64,000 bases of DNA from Ceratodon purpureus (taxonomy: Eukaryota > Streptophyta > Bryopsida > Pseudoditrichales > Ditrichaceae). This document shows positions 47,720 through 58,422 of the stretch, piece by piece (position 1 is the stretch's first letter; every line of letters begins with the position of its first letter). The position numbers and the translations under genes are program-made. Below the pieces are notes generated by a model. The model did not search any database, was not told where the DNA came from, and worked only from the letters and a program-made list of their open reading frames with translations. The stretch covers positions 13,305,783 to 13,369,782 of the forward strand of contig CM026429.1 of assembly GCA_014871385.1 (NCBI GenBank), read 5' to 3'.

Positions 47720-48576
47720 ATCTTTGCGTTGTCAATACGGTAGTCTTCTGGGAGCGTATGAGGCAACTGTTCCGGCTACAGACGTGATTTAGGGGAGGAG
47801 GGAATGTGATTTTTGAGCTCGAATTTTTGCGGGATACAGACAGTGAGATCTGCGACGTGACCCAGCAAAGACATCGGGGAAAAAAGTCACACAATTCCGT
47901 GTAGAAATTCGACAGTGCGGGGGGGTGCTCGGGAGGGAGAACGTATGCTTCCATCTCGCGTCAGCGTAGAGAACGTGCAGTCCTGACGCCGGGAGGTACG
48001 GGGTACGAGGGCCACGCAGTGACGGTGGCTTCATGGCCGTGCGAGGTTACCGGTGTCCTTCTGACCTGCAGAGCCGGTGGCGTGGAGGAAACTGACGTCA
48101 CCGGGTTGACATGGCAGAAGCAGGACCATCGAGAACCGGCGTGCTTAGAAGGGGTACTGCCTAGATATCCATGTCCCGGGACACTGAAGTCGTTACTGCA
48201 CGGGAGAGACGAGGACTCGCCCCCAGCGGATTGGCTAGAATCGGAGCACATCACACCTAAACGAAAAAGGTTTAGGACACATAGAGCTGTGCAAAATCAG
48301 GAACATGGCTTTGAATTTACAAGTAACAGAATCCGCAGAGTAGAGGTCGTGTAAGACCTATGAGTTCTAAGTGCAACTGTCCTACCACGCTGTGGTTGCT
48401 AAAAACTGTACACACACTCTCAGACGGAAGCAAAGGAAATTGCACGCCGCTACCATGACGACCCGAGGAGGACGATCAAAAAGACATCACAGAACTCCTC
48501 CTACTGTCTATACTACATTCAACAAGTCCTTCAAGCTGCCGAGGACACTTCCTGCAGACCAGCTCCATATTGACAG
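47720..48576. other. Left part of the piggyBac element, unassigned
   Basis: GC-rich DNA between the left end and the B3 gene. A plus-strand frame at 48019-48354 (111 aa, with a basic TPKRKRFRT stretch near its end) is open but has no recognised domain. It may be a 3' UTR or an unrecognised exon. Confidence 0.3.
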
Positions 48577-49342
48577 TCACAGCTTGCGAACCTCGAACTC
48601 CGCTTCACCGGCCTCCACAAATATCAGAGTATCCCCCATCTTCAGGCGGTTGAGGGCGACGAAGTCCACCCACCCTTTGGTGAAGTGGCAGAATGTTTGC
48701 TTCTGGGAGTAGTACCGGGCCGATTTTACCTTCACCGTTTCTCGAGGACCACAGAGATTGTACCAGGGGCCGTCGAATTTGACGTCGCCTACTGCGCGCC
48801 AATAAGCCGTGGGGACGTCCTGTTCAAAACAAAACAAGCCAAGGAACAGCGGAGGGCTTGTGAGGCATCGCAGTGAGAGAAAACGGCGTTGGTAGATGGA
48901 AGCCACGTACCAGAGGTACCGGCAGCGACAGCGGGAGGCCATGCGGAAGGATAGGATTCGGTTCGCGACTTACCAGCCGGGTCGACGATGCAGGCCGAGT
49001 ATGGCAAGCCCGCAGCGTCTTCTGAAAGTGTCGGCGCTCTTCCTCGTACTTCGGCGGCGGGAGCACATTCGGCGGTGACGAAGCCTCGCTGCGGTGAATG
49101 ATGGCTACGAGCGTTGCACTGTCCACCTCCTCGAAGACGAGCAACGCTGGGAGAGTTATCACGGCGTCGGTGAGGAAGCGCTGGTAACCCCTGCCGACAG
49201 AGCGCCAGGCGGTTGTCCCCGAAGAGCTCCCGTGCTGCTCCATCCGGACTGGCCACTGCTTGGGAGTCTTCAACGACGTCATAAGGCTGCAATTCGGCGT
49301 GGCGGGCCATCCGGTTTTCCGAGTGAACGCAGGCGGAATCTC
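48577..49342 (-). CDS. B3-domain protein carried by the piggyBac element (partial model)
   Basis: Two exons are well supported. Exon 49342..48974 (123 codons) starts after a CTTGTAG acceptor and ends at a GTAAGT donor. Exon 48819..48577 (80 codons plus stop) starts after a T-rich TTTTGAACAG acceptor. Both are phase 0. The first encodes a B3 fold: EIPPAFTRKTGWPATP, QWPVRMEQHG, GRGYQRFLTDAVITLPALLV, VFEEVDSATLVAII. The second holds a further B3 domain: VKFDGPWYNLCGPRETVKVK, FCHFTKGWVDFVALNRLKMG, DTLIFVEAGEAEFEVRKL. Both follow the plant B3 pattern W-x-V ... GW-x-x-F ... L-x-x-x-D/GD-x-L-x-F. B3 domains are plant DNA-binding domains, here of REM-like style. The 5' exons lie between about 49.4 and 50.9 kb and were not resolved (a donor CAGCTG|GTAACC occurs near 49463). 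It lies downstream of the transposase in the same orientation. Confidence 0.65.
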
Positions 49343-50949
49343 CTACAAGTGAAATGACACAAAAAAGGTCAGACCGGGGGGGACCAGAGTACAAAGCCCG
49401 AGGCGATGGCATTCGACGGTAGCATGGCGGGCAGGGGGGAGGAGGCCAACGGGGAGGGGGTTACCAGCTGGGAGCTGTGGGCCTGCGAGGAGAGAAGCAC
49501 GGTGAAGTACACCACTCGGCACTCATCCAGTTCGGCCACCTCCACCTGTGGATGTGTGTCCATGTCGATGATGGATCTCCCTCGAAGAAATGCACCTGCA
49601 CCAACTGGCAACGGAGCAATGTGAGAATGCAGAGTCTGCGAATGGAGAAAAGCCAGAGCAATCGGGAGAATGAAGCTGACGAGTGCACAGAAAAGGGAGA
49701 GGCAAACAATATGACAGGGGAAGGGAAGGAGTAATGGCACCTGGAGTAGCGACGGCACTGGAGTCTGCGTATCACTCCGATGGCGGACAGGGTGGACTAG
49801 GGCCATTACAGCAACCGAGAAGCTAATACAGATAGGTACGTCGGATAATGAGCAAACCATCACGTCCGCGATGATGGAGATCCGGGGCCGCGGCGGCGAA
49901 TGATGACACAGATCCTCATGATTGTTCGCCCGGGATATAGATTGCATAATAACTCCTGCATTTCACTATCACGGGTCAACACGACGACACCATCGAACAT
50001 CACTAGCACATTCCAGGCGGATAAGGAATCATGACGACATCCCAACGAAGTGACAGATGGGACAGGGGATTCTAAGAGCAAGTACCGAAATCAAAATTCA
50101 AACGAAGTGATTAGTCGGTGAACGGACCTATCAAATACATTTCAGAACACTGCTACGAATACGGCAACGTCATGGACATAACCTTGTTCTCTGTGACAGA
50201 CACACTCAGAGGCCATAGCCATCACGATCCACATCGTCAGAGAAAACCTCCACACCCGAGGTACAGAGACACGCAAAGGACATGTGTTAAAACATTACAG
50301 ATCGGGAATGGGAGGTTATCCGCTGCTCCTGCACACAGAGCACACAACCTCAAAGTCCGATTAGCCAGAGCAGAATCAAGGTATTAGCCGAGGTGCTTCC
50401 ACTGCTGGAGCGATGAAGTGTTGCAGCGGACCGTTTACAGAGGAATACATAAGTCATCCGAGATGTCTGAATTAAAAAGACGTTACAGGGTTCCACAAGC
50501 GTCTGTAAGGTCGCCTGTAGTGGCATTTACAAAATAAGTCACTGCTTCAAAAATCATCCAAGTAACTAGAGTCCCATTGAAAAAAGAGTGCCCATGGCGC
50601 CTACAAAAATTAACAAGCTCTGTTCCGGCTGAAGCAGCGAGCTTCTTCGTCCGATTGCCCTCACTGAAATCCTGTGTGGTTCGTAGTGGCTGAAATCCTG
50701 ATGCAAGACGACATCGGAGATTGATACTCCCGGATCAATCATGCGAGAACTTTGTGGAAATCGAGCTTCCAAACATTTCAGTAGACTGCCTCATATTGAT
50801 GCACGGCGACTGAGTGCCCTTGTATTGCACGGATCCGGCCCCCACCATGGGGGCAGAACGGCACCACGAACCACTGCCCGGTTCCCGCTCCTGCGCAGCC
50901 CCAATGTACCCTGTCACCCAAACAAGCCCACCTTTAGATACAAATTCTC
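49343..50949. other. Between the B3 gene and the transposase gene
   Basis: Several overlapping frames exist, of which the minus-strand 49369-49947 frame (RSIIDMDTHPQVEVAELDEC...) may contain 5' exons of the B3 gene. From about 49.95 to 50.95 kb there is no good frame; this should hold the transposase 3' UTR and the B3 promoter. Confidence 0.3.
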
Positions 50950-53857
50950 TCAGCGACAAACAGATTCGTGGTGCGTTAGGTAGCACAGTTCCTTGCACAT
51001 CCACTGTGGACCGCAGGCAGCGCAGTGCCAGCGCTGCAAGTGCCCACAGACTACGCACTTGCGACGTAGCAGCGTCCTGACGGGGCAATGCACAGTGGGG
51101 GCCCTCCTCCACCTTCGTAGTGGGACTGCGGCGGCTTTCCCCCTGGCCGCAACAGCGGCTTCGATGAGATGTTTACCAACCGCAATTTTGAAGGCTAGGT
51201 GCGGCTTGGCGCGCAGCCCTAACTCTTCCATCTCCCGCACCCAGGTAACGTAGGCATTGACGAGGGACTGGTCCACTATGAAATGGAAAATTTTAATCCA
51301 CCATTTGTGGCACCTCAGCTGACTCGAATAGCTTCCCCTGAGCTGATCTGTTACGTCTACGCCACGCATGTACTCAACGTACTGCGTGTGCATGGGGGAG
51401 GATGGAAGGATCAACCTTCCCCGGAGTCCTTTTTTGCGCCGAAGGACCTGTACATCCGGAGCCCAGGGCGGCGCTGCTGTGCTGAGCAGGGTAACGAGCT
51501 TCGTATCCTGCCATGACACGACTCCCATCTGCCGATGCACATGGGTTCTGATAAGCATGGAGCCGCGTTCCTCTGGTACCGTTTTCCGGTTAAGTCCTCC
51601 TGGCAGATTCTTCGAGCGTAACTTCACGGTCCCTGTTGCCCAGATTCCCCTGACCATAAGGTCGTGGAATAAGTTGACAGAGGCAAAAAGATTGTCCACG
51701 ACGAGGCAGTGGCCACGCCCCTCAAGACCGTCTACCATTCTCTGCACGACATGGTAGCCAAGACCATGCTCACCCACACCCGTGCCCTCTCCAAAATACA
51801 CCTCGATGCGCCACACGAACCTGCTCTTCGAACTTGCAAGCATCCATATCTTTATTCCGAAGCGTATTGGTTTATCCGGCATGAATTGCCTGATAAAGCA
51901 GTACTTACCCTTGTACGGGACCACGCATTCATCAACCGTGATCTCCCGTTCCAGACTGTATATTGACTCTGAGACCTCCACAAATCTGTCCACCAGCCAG
52001 CGTGTCTTCGCAATTCTGTCGAAGCGTCTATCCTTTGTGTCCCTGACTATTTCTTCGTTGTCTACAAGGTGTAAGCAGCCCAGGATCTGTTGCCATCTGC
52101 GGAGACTCATTACACTTGAGATCAGCTTGCAGTGGACCAGGGGCTCAGTAACCATCCAGTAGTGTTTGACTGAAGGCAGTCTCTTGCAACCCATGAGGAT
52201 GCAGATGCCGATCCACCCCCTGATGTCACTACTGTCGACATCCCTCCATGTAGGACCTCCCTTCGTCACAGCCGGCTCTGTCCCCGTAGGCAAGATGACC
52301 GCCCTCGCATACCTATTAGTCTCCCGCGCTATGCGCTCCACAGTCTGGTCATCCCAATACTTATCGAAAATACGATGTGGCTGTGGGACTCCAGTTTCTG
52401 TCCTGGACTTCAACCCGGGCTGGGGACCTGTGAAGTTATCACGGCTTCCTATGAAGTCAACGGAAGCTGAGCTCCAGGACTCCCTCCGATAATGCCTTGC
52501 CAACTGAGACATATCCAGATACGATGGAGCGAATGCCTCGTCCCGCATGCACCAGTTCTCCATCCCCGTGGGCTCGAGGTCGGGGTCGTCATCCTCACAG
52601 TCCACCTCAAAGTCCGGATTCAGCAGACTCTATGACGTCTTCGAACTCGCACAACCATTCCCTGTCACTTGAGTCGTTGCCTTCTGCTACAGAGTCCTCT
52701 CTCTCTTCCCCGCTCTCATCTGAGTCACATTCCGGGACCTTCTTTTTACCTGTAACCATGTAATCAGGAAGTGCGTGACTTACCTTCGGGAACGTCATTC
52801 TGGCCGTTGAGTTCTGCGTCCCGTCGATGCCTTCCTCATCTTCCGGGACATCGTAGTCCGCGATGGGCAGTCCCGGGGGCTGTGAGCCCCATGGCGTTGC
52901 TTCCCCGTTGTCTCCGCAATGCTCGGTCTCCCCTGGCAGCCCATCCGTCCCGCATGGATCCCCGTTGACAGTTCCACCCGACGTACCCGCTCCACTCGAA
53001 GTCCCTGCCCCATCGGGAGTACCTCCCCCGTTTTGAGTAACCACTGCAGGTCGCTGGCCGAAGCAGTGCTGGCGCTTCTGCCAGCCATATCCATGCCCGC
53101 CCTCACTTCCCACCGCTCTAATGTCGGGCCCAGTCGCGACCCGGACGTCATGGACCTCCATATGGCGTTCGCTGTCTGCACCGCCGAGGTCCACAATAAT
53201 CATCTTCTTCCCGGTCCCGATGTTGATGCCCTCACCCACGATGTCTCCCTGAGTCCACGACGGGGTGTCTCCCGTGTGGAACGAATACTCAGAGAGGTAC
53301 CTATTCGGCACCAACACAGCCCAACCGCGTCGCGTGGCGTTCCAGTCACTGTACACATGAGCGTACCGCGCCGGCACCTCCTCCGGTTGCAATGCAATCG
53401 GCCTCTTTCCCACTGACCCGCCAGGATGGGTTGCCTCAAAGCCGTCCACCTTCCTAACCGGTTCGTAATACTTCCAAACATCCTCCCTGAAGACGTGCTC
53501 CCAGAGATCAACGTTGCAAGTCTCCATGGATCCGACTGTGTGTTGCAATTCGGGTGCAAGCAACTCTTCTACCCCGTCATTTTCCGATGGTACATGAATG
53601 TTTGCCAGGACTTCGATGATTGCAGCATCGTCAAGTGCCTTCTGCCGCCGGTAGCCTTCCTCCAAGTACCACGCTCGCCGGGTGATGACGCCACTCGTGG
53701 GGTTGGGCGTGATACAGTCAGGAACCCAGCGGGTAGGCTTCCTCGGCTTATGAGCTGCTGCCTTCCCTTTCTCCGCTTTGGTCGGCCGACGTCTTCTGCG
53801 CCCTTGCGCTGCACACGTTCGCCACGAATTAGGCATATGGCATTCGACGTTCTAAAA
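50950..53857 (-). CDS. piggyBac transposase, catalytic core plus N-terminal domain
   Basis: The catalytic part (50950..52605 and upstream) shows the DDE_Tnp_1_7 signatures in order: WIGICILMGCKRLPSVKHYW, TVDECVVPYKGK (first Asp), VVDNLFASVNLFHDL (second Asp) and GVDVTDQLRGSY (third Asp), then KWWIKIFHFIVDQSLVNAYV. The C-terminus is a Cys-rich domain (CVVCG, CAACG, CKELC, final C), as in piggyBac. A 409-aa frame precedes it (53836..52607; MPNSWRTCAAQGRRRRR, later EVPARYAHVYSDWNATRRGW and an acidic DSDESGEERE end). It is in another frame and stops at 52607. The two join in phase 0 if an intron from GTAAGT at 52783 to AG at 52630 (154 nt) is removed; a one-base frameshift is the alternative. The acceptor TTTTAG at about 53858 opens the N-terminal exon. 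No stop breaks the core, so it could be active. Confidence 0.8.
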
Positions 53858-54263
53858 CCAGAGAGTACCCCACATTCCTCGTACAGAGAGAGACGAATAC
53901 GTGAACCATTCTGCTTGACAATCTTACCTCGTGGCGGAGTCGGTGAAGTTGGAGGAGGAGGACCGAATGCCCGTGGGGAGTCCCACGCCGGCATTGGTGT
54001 TTGCGTCTGCGCATTCCCTTCGACTGCGTTTTGATCCATCTCGCGTGGCGCTCCCCTTTTCCGTGTCACTGGCGTCACGTGCCCGACCTTGTCCCCGAAG
54101 AGCTCCCCTCCTTCGCCGCTTGCATTCATCCGCTCCAGCTCCATCACCTGCGGAGGCTGCAAATCCACGATAGGTACGTCAGTCCTATACAGCCGAGGGT
54201 CATGTATGGAAAACTTAGCCAAACTTCAAGGAAGGAACCCGTTACACAGATTTGGGGACGCAC

Positions 54264-55459
54264 CTGTTTCTTTGTCCTCGGTTTCCGTTTCGCTGGAACC
54301 TTCGGCGGTGGTACCTCTGATGGCAACCCCTGGCCGCACTGAACCTCGAATCCCGATTCGGGGTCCGTCTCCATCATCCCCTGTCACCTCAGAAGTCAGG
54401 AAAAGAAGCACACATTTTACCTTCACCTTGTTCTCTCTGCGGAATCGGATTCTGTATGAAGTCATAGTGCGTTGCAGAAACGTACCACGTGCTTGGCTCT
54501 GCTCTTGCGCTTCGCCGGAGGCTTCCGGATGGGGACGCTGAGTAATGTCTGCTGTCCCTGGCTGCAGCGGATTGGCTCCTCTCCATGTAACTCCACTTCC
54601 GGTGGTACCTGGAAGGAGACATACATTCGCAAGGTAAGTCACGGGATAGGTGTCAGTGAATTTTTGAACTTGCACAGGCATCACGTCCAATTGAGAGCAA
54701 CGCAACGCACCGTCTGTTTGGCTCGCGATTTCCGCACCCGACGCTTCTTTGGCTGCGGTATATTCGCTATGCCAATCTCCTGTTGGGGGGCCGTTCCGAA
54801 CGACGCCATCTGGTTGACATGGTTACTTTAGTCTGGTCCGAAACACGTGTAGCCCTCAAGAACAGGGCCTCCGAAGTTCAAACATCCAGAGCTGACTTCC
54901 ATATCAATACTGCGGCCCGAACGACATGCACAGAAAACCATGCCCAGGTTGCACAGCAACATATGCATCTCGGCTCACTCACCTGTAACCCGTCGGAGCA
55001 CAGCACCCCGGTCCCCTGAATTCCACCTTGCGCTGTTGTCCCTATGGCTCTCGATTTGCGCACCCGTGGCTTCTTTGGCTCCGGGACTCTGGCCCCTCCA
55101 ACCTGCGTCAGCAGCAGAGTCTCCACGGTCTGCAGACGCAAATATCAGAGTATCCCCCATGTCAGATAGCTTATGAGACACAATCAGCGTATACATGGTG
55201 CGGGAAATCCTATTTGATGGAACGACCTCTGGACACAACGGCGTAAACCGTAGAGCATGGCACCGATCCCCAAAAATCGTGGAGATGTGATTTCGCTCAC
55301 CTGGTCCACTTCGGTGACTGTCTTCCCGGGTGTCTCTTGAATTCCTCCGAGGGCCGGTGTCCCTTTCAGCTGAGTAGATTTCCGCAGCCGTGACTGCTCG
55401 GGCTGCGGAATGTTTCCCACGACAATCTCCGCCAAGGGGATCCTCCCGCCCACCTGTAC
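54264..55459 (-). CDS. Array of phase-0 exons with basic RKSRAK repeats, 5' part of the transposase gene
   Basis: Five minus-strand exons with AG acceptors and GT donors are each a multiple of three: 55459..55301 (53 codons), 55129..54983 (49), 54809..54711 (33), 54608..54486 (41) and 54380..54264 (39). Each encodes a variant of one motif: IPQPEQSRLRKSTQLKG, VPEPKKPRVRKSRAIGT, IPQPKKRRVRKSRAKQT, IRKPPAKRKSRAKHV and VPAKRKPRTKKQ. The first two also share the block GTxAxGGIQ. The array looks like tandem exon duplication giving a chain of basic, AT-hook- or NLS-like DNA contacts. It leads in the same direction to the transposase core, with another open segment between (54150..53930, VMELERMNASGEGG). 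The splice join from that segment to the 53857 exon was not resolved. More exons lie upstream to about 56.1 kb. Confidence 0.6.
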
Positions 55460-56300
55460 CTGCGTCATACATGCAAAAGGGGTTAGTGAAACGTTGGACT
55501 CTCTCGGAGCCACCCACACAGAACCCTAAACCACGCACAGTTTACGAGTCTTGCTTTCTCCCACCCCGAGCCAGTTTGCAATCAAGAAAACTACAAATGC
55601 AAGAGGGCACCTGAAGGGAACTAACCTCTTCCCCGTCGGGATGTATCCCCCCCGTCCGCCGAATTCCGCTGTGGCCCTGCGATTCCGATGTGGAAGACAT
55701 CTTGGCTCGGGCAAGTCTCTTCATGTCTGATTTCTGTCGGCGATGGATAGTACTGGTGCCGTAAAAGTCCTCGAATGAACTCTGGGAAGTGCTGTCTCTC
55801 GCACCAGCCGAGGATTTTTGCTGCGTGCCTGTACCAGAGGTACCGGCAGCGTTCCTGGTGTCCAAAATCCCCCCGACGGTTCCACCTCGCAGGCCGCGGC
55901 TGCGCTAAAAGGTACTCGGAATCGAGCAATGCGACAGCCTTCCTGCTTCCCTCCTCTGATGCTCCTTGAACCCTAAACCATCGGTAAAGCTCCGCTTCCA
56001 CTCCCAGCAAGTGCTTCGTTTCCTCTTCTCCTCTCTCGGAAACTGTATCACCCATCAGTAACACTGGAAATGCTGAACCATAACGCGTAGATAAAAGCAG
56101 AAATCCCAGAACATCCACAACCTCCCGCCACGCAATCCAACGCCGCCAAAACGAATTGTGCCTCCACCTCGTCGTCCTTCTCCAGCCATCGCCGTCCATG
56201 GCTGCGCCTCCGCACAACCACGACCCCACTCCACCACTCCGCCACTCCACCCACAACAGAAACAAGTAAAAAATCCGCCCAGCACACTTCCGCAATCGGC
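55460..56300 (-). other. 5' exons and promoter region of the transposase gene, unresolved
   Basis: A likely exon reads NAAGTSGTGTQQKSSAGARD, then FEDFYGTSTIHRRQKSDMKR, ending HPDGEE at a GTTAGT donor near 55625. Its acceptor may be TTTTAG near 55912. An upstream frame with MGDTVSERGEEETKHLL near 56050 may be the first exon. These are suggestions from open frames and splice-like words only. Confidence 0.3.
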
Positions 56301-56688
56301 TCGCTCACCAAACCGTATCACGCATCCAAGAAACCCTGATGATGAAATGAACAAGCTGAGTCGCTGACGTATCCCAACTGATTTACCACCTACGCAGCCG
56401 GTCACCCCAGCCCACGTCGGATACCCACGAAGTACTAAACGTGACGTCACCGTAGAATTCCGAGCGTATCAGAGACAAGTCCCTCAGAGGACAAATTCGG
56501 GATACAAATCGATGCCCCAGTCGCTGTGATTATCAGAAAATTATGCGATAAATTGCAGAAGGTAGCGTGAACTTGTGCCCACAACATCCTAGTTTACTGT
56601 TTCCAAAGATTCCCTCACCATCCCACCTTCCCGACCGATAAACAGTGAACCGTAGGCCATTTCTGGCAGAAAAAGCAAAAGGGGTTAA

Positions 56689-58422
56689 GCATTCAACTGA
56701 ATGGGCTACATGTGAGCCCCTCATAAAATGCCAACTCACACTCAAACTGGGTGAAACGCATTTGACAGACCCGGACTCAAGGAGACACCACAAAGACACC
56801 AATTGGACTCCCCACTGTCCGACAAGTGCAAAACACGGACTCAAACACTAAAAAAATCAAATCTGACCATCTCCGACTTCACTCCCTGCAAACCCCTCGA
56901 ACGTTCCGACCCATGGAGAAGCACCCAAATCCGTCACTCCCCCCAAAACCAACATATAATATTCGAAGACCTCCAGCAACTCAAATGTACACACTCTGTA
57001 GACAACAGATACCATATCTACAGCAAGAGTGTTCTCCAAGCCTGCCCGCGCGGCCCAGGATAGGACCGAGGCGAATAAGGCGCACACAAACCCGTCACTA
57101 TACCCAAACCCGTCACTGATGTTTCACATTCCGGAGAATTCGATGGTAACGGATTTTCGGGGTATCGTTCCACTGCGTCTAAATAATGCTACTGTTCCCA
57201 AAAACCAACACTGATTCATATCCAACAGTTTTACAGAATGTACCACATGAGTAGATTTGAAGGATGGTGACGGTGTTGGGAATCCGCGCTCTTCGCCTGC
57301 CCGGCCTGCCCGCCTTCAACCCTCCGGGGTCCCTCGTAAGCGTCGCGTTCCTCTCCCACGCGCGGCGTCCACCGGGCGCCGGCCCGCGACCGGGCGCGGG
57401 ATCCCGCCCACGGCACGATCCGCCGAGCGGCGACCGGGAAGCTTCGCCTCCTTCATCCCAAAACGCTCAAAATTCTCTCTCAGTGGGGGAGATGGGTCGC
57501 AGGCACCGGCACTGAATTCGTCACATCGTTGCAAAAAAACGCTCTCTCACAGATTTAATGCACTCTAGAGAAAGCGCCACTCGTTTTTGACGCCAGCTTG
57601 GATCAGAAAAGTTGCGAGGATTAGGGCTAATTGGGGTTTGCTTCTGGGGTTTGTGCAAACTTCCGGAATTTAATCCATCGTGGTGGGCTTCGAGGACGGG
57701 ATCGTGGAGAGAAGGACAGAGGATTTGGAATCTTGGTGATGTGCGTGGTAGTTCGTTTTGGGGCGGTTTGGCAGGGAGTGAAGAGTTTTTGGGGTTGAGT
57801 CGGTTTATGGTGTGACATTGGGGATGCGCATGTGGGGGATGTGAGTGGTGGGTGGAGTTGGAGTGAGCGCTGGATGTCGTGAAGATTGGCACAGATTGGC
57901 GTAGATTGGCGCAGATTGGAGCAGATTGGGATAGATTTGAGTGGATTTGGAGGACTCTTCAGGTTTTGGTGGAGACGCTGGTGGAGGATTTGGAGACTGG
58001 TGGGGAAGGTTAGTTGGTTTGGTTTGATTTGATTGTGGCGTTTTTTTGTTTACGGTAGAGTTGGGGTTGGGGTTATGTTTTAAGTTTTTGCGTTTGGTGG
58101 CTTTTGGTTGTTCTGTTGAGGTTTCTGGGGTGGTGAGGGTTGTCTTATTATGTTTGGGAGAGATTTGTGAATTTGTGTCGTGTTAGGGTTGTTCGGGTGG
58201 TTATATGTGATTCGTCGTGTGATGGTTTTTGTTGTTTTGAGGTTTAGTAGTTGGTTTTGGTGCTTTTGGAAGTTGATGAGTGTGTGGGTTGGATTGCAGG
58301 TTTTTGAGCCATTTTTGAAGAACTTGCGGTTGAGTTGAGTGTAGGTTTCGAGGGTTTGTTGTATGGTTAGGGCAAGAGGGTGATTAATTGGATTCTGGAG
58401 GGTGGAGTTTAGAATCAAGGGT
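56689..58422. other. Intergenic DNA and leader of the RING gene
   Basis: 57,285-57,440 is an extremely GC-rich patch, probably a promoter island. 57,600-58,400 is G/T-rich on the plus strand and probably the transcribed leader of the RING gene. A TTGGATTGCAG acceptor-like site near 58300 could end a leader intron. Confidence 0.4.

Larger units (their letters stand above)
47710..56684 (-). mobile_element. Complete piggyBac-superfamily transposon, about 9.0 kb
   Basis: The left end CCCCTTTTGC (47710-47719) and right end GCAAAAGGGG (56675-56684) are a perfect 10-bp terminal inverted repeat. TTAA follows directly on both outer sides (47706-47709 and 56685-56688), the hallmark target site of piggyBac. 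Between them lie, all on the minus strand, a piggyBac transposase gene with several introns and a gene with two B3 domains. The element is GC-rich against AT-rich flanks. Pre-insertion, the site would read GGGCC-TTAA-GCATTC. At 9 kb with introns and a second gene it is far larger than the 2.5-kb insect piggyBac. Confidence 0.85.

Noticed and set aside
57285..57440. Ribosomal RNA gene fragment
   Set aside because: Very GC-rich, but no conserved 18S, 5.8S or 25S block could be recognised. A promoter island is simpler.
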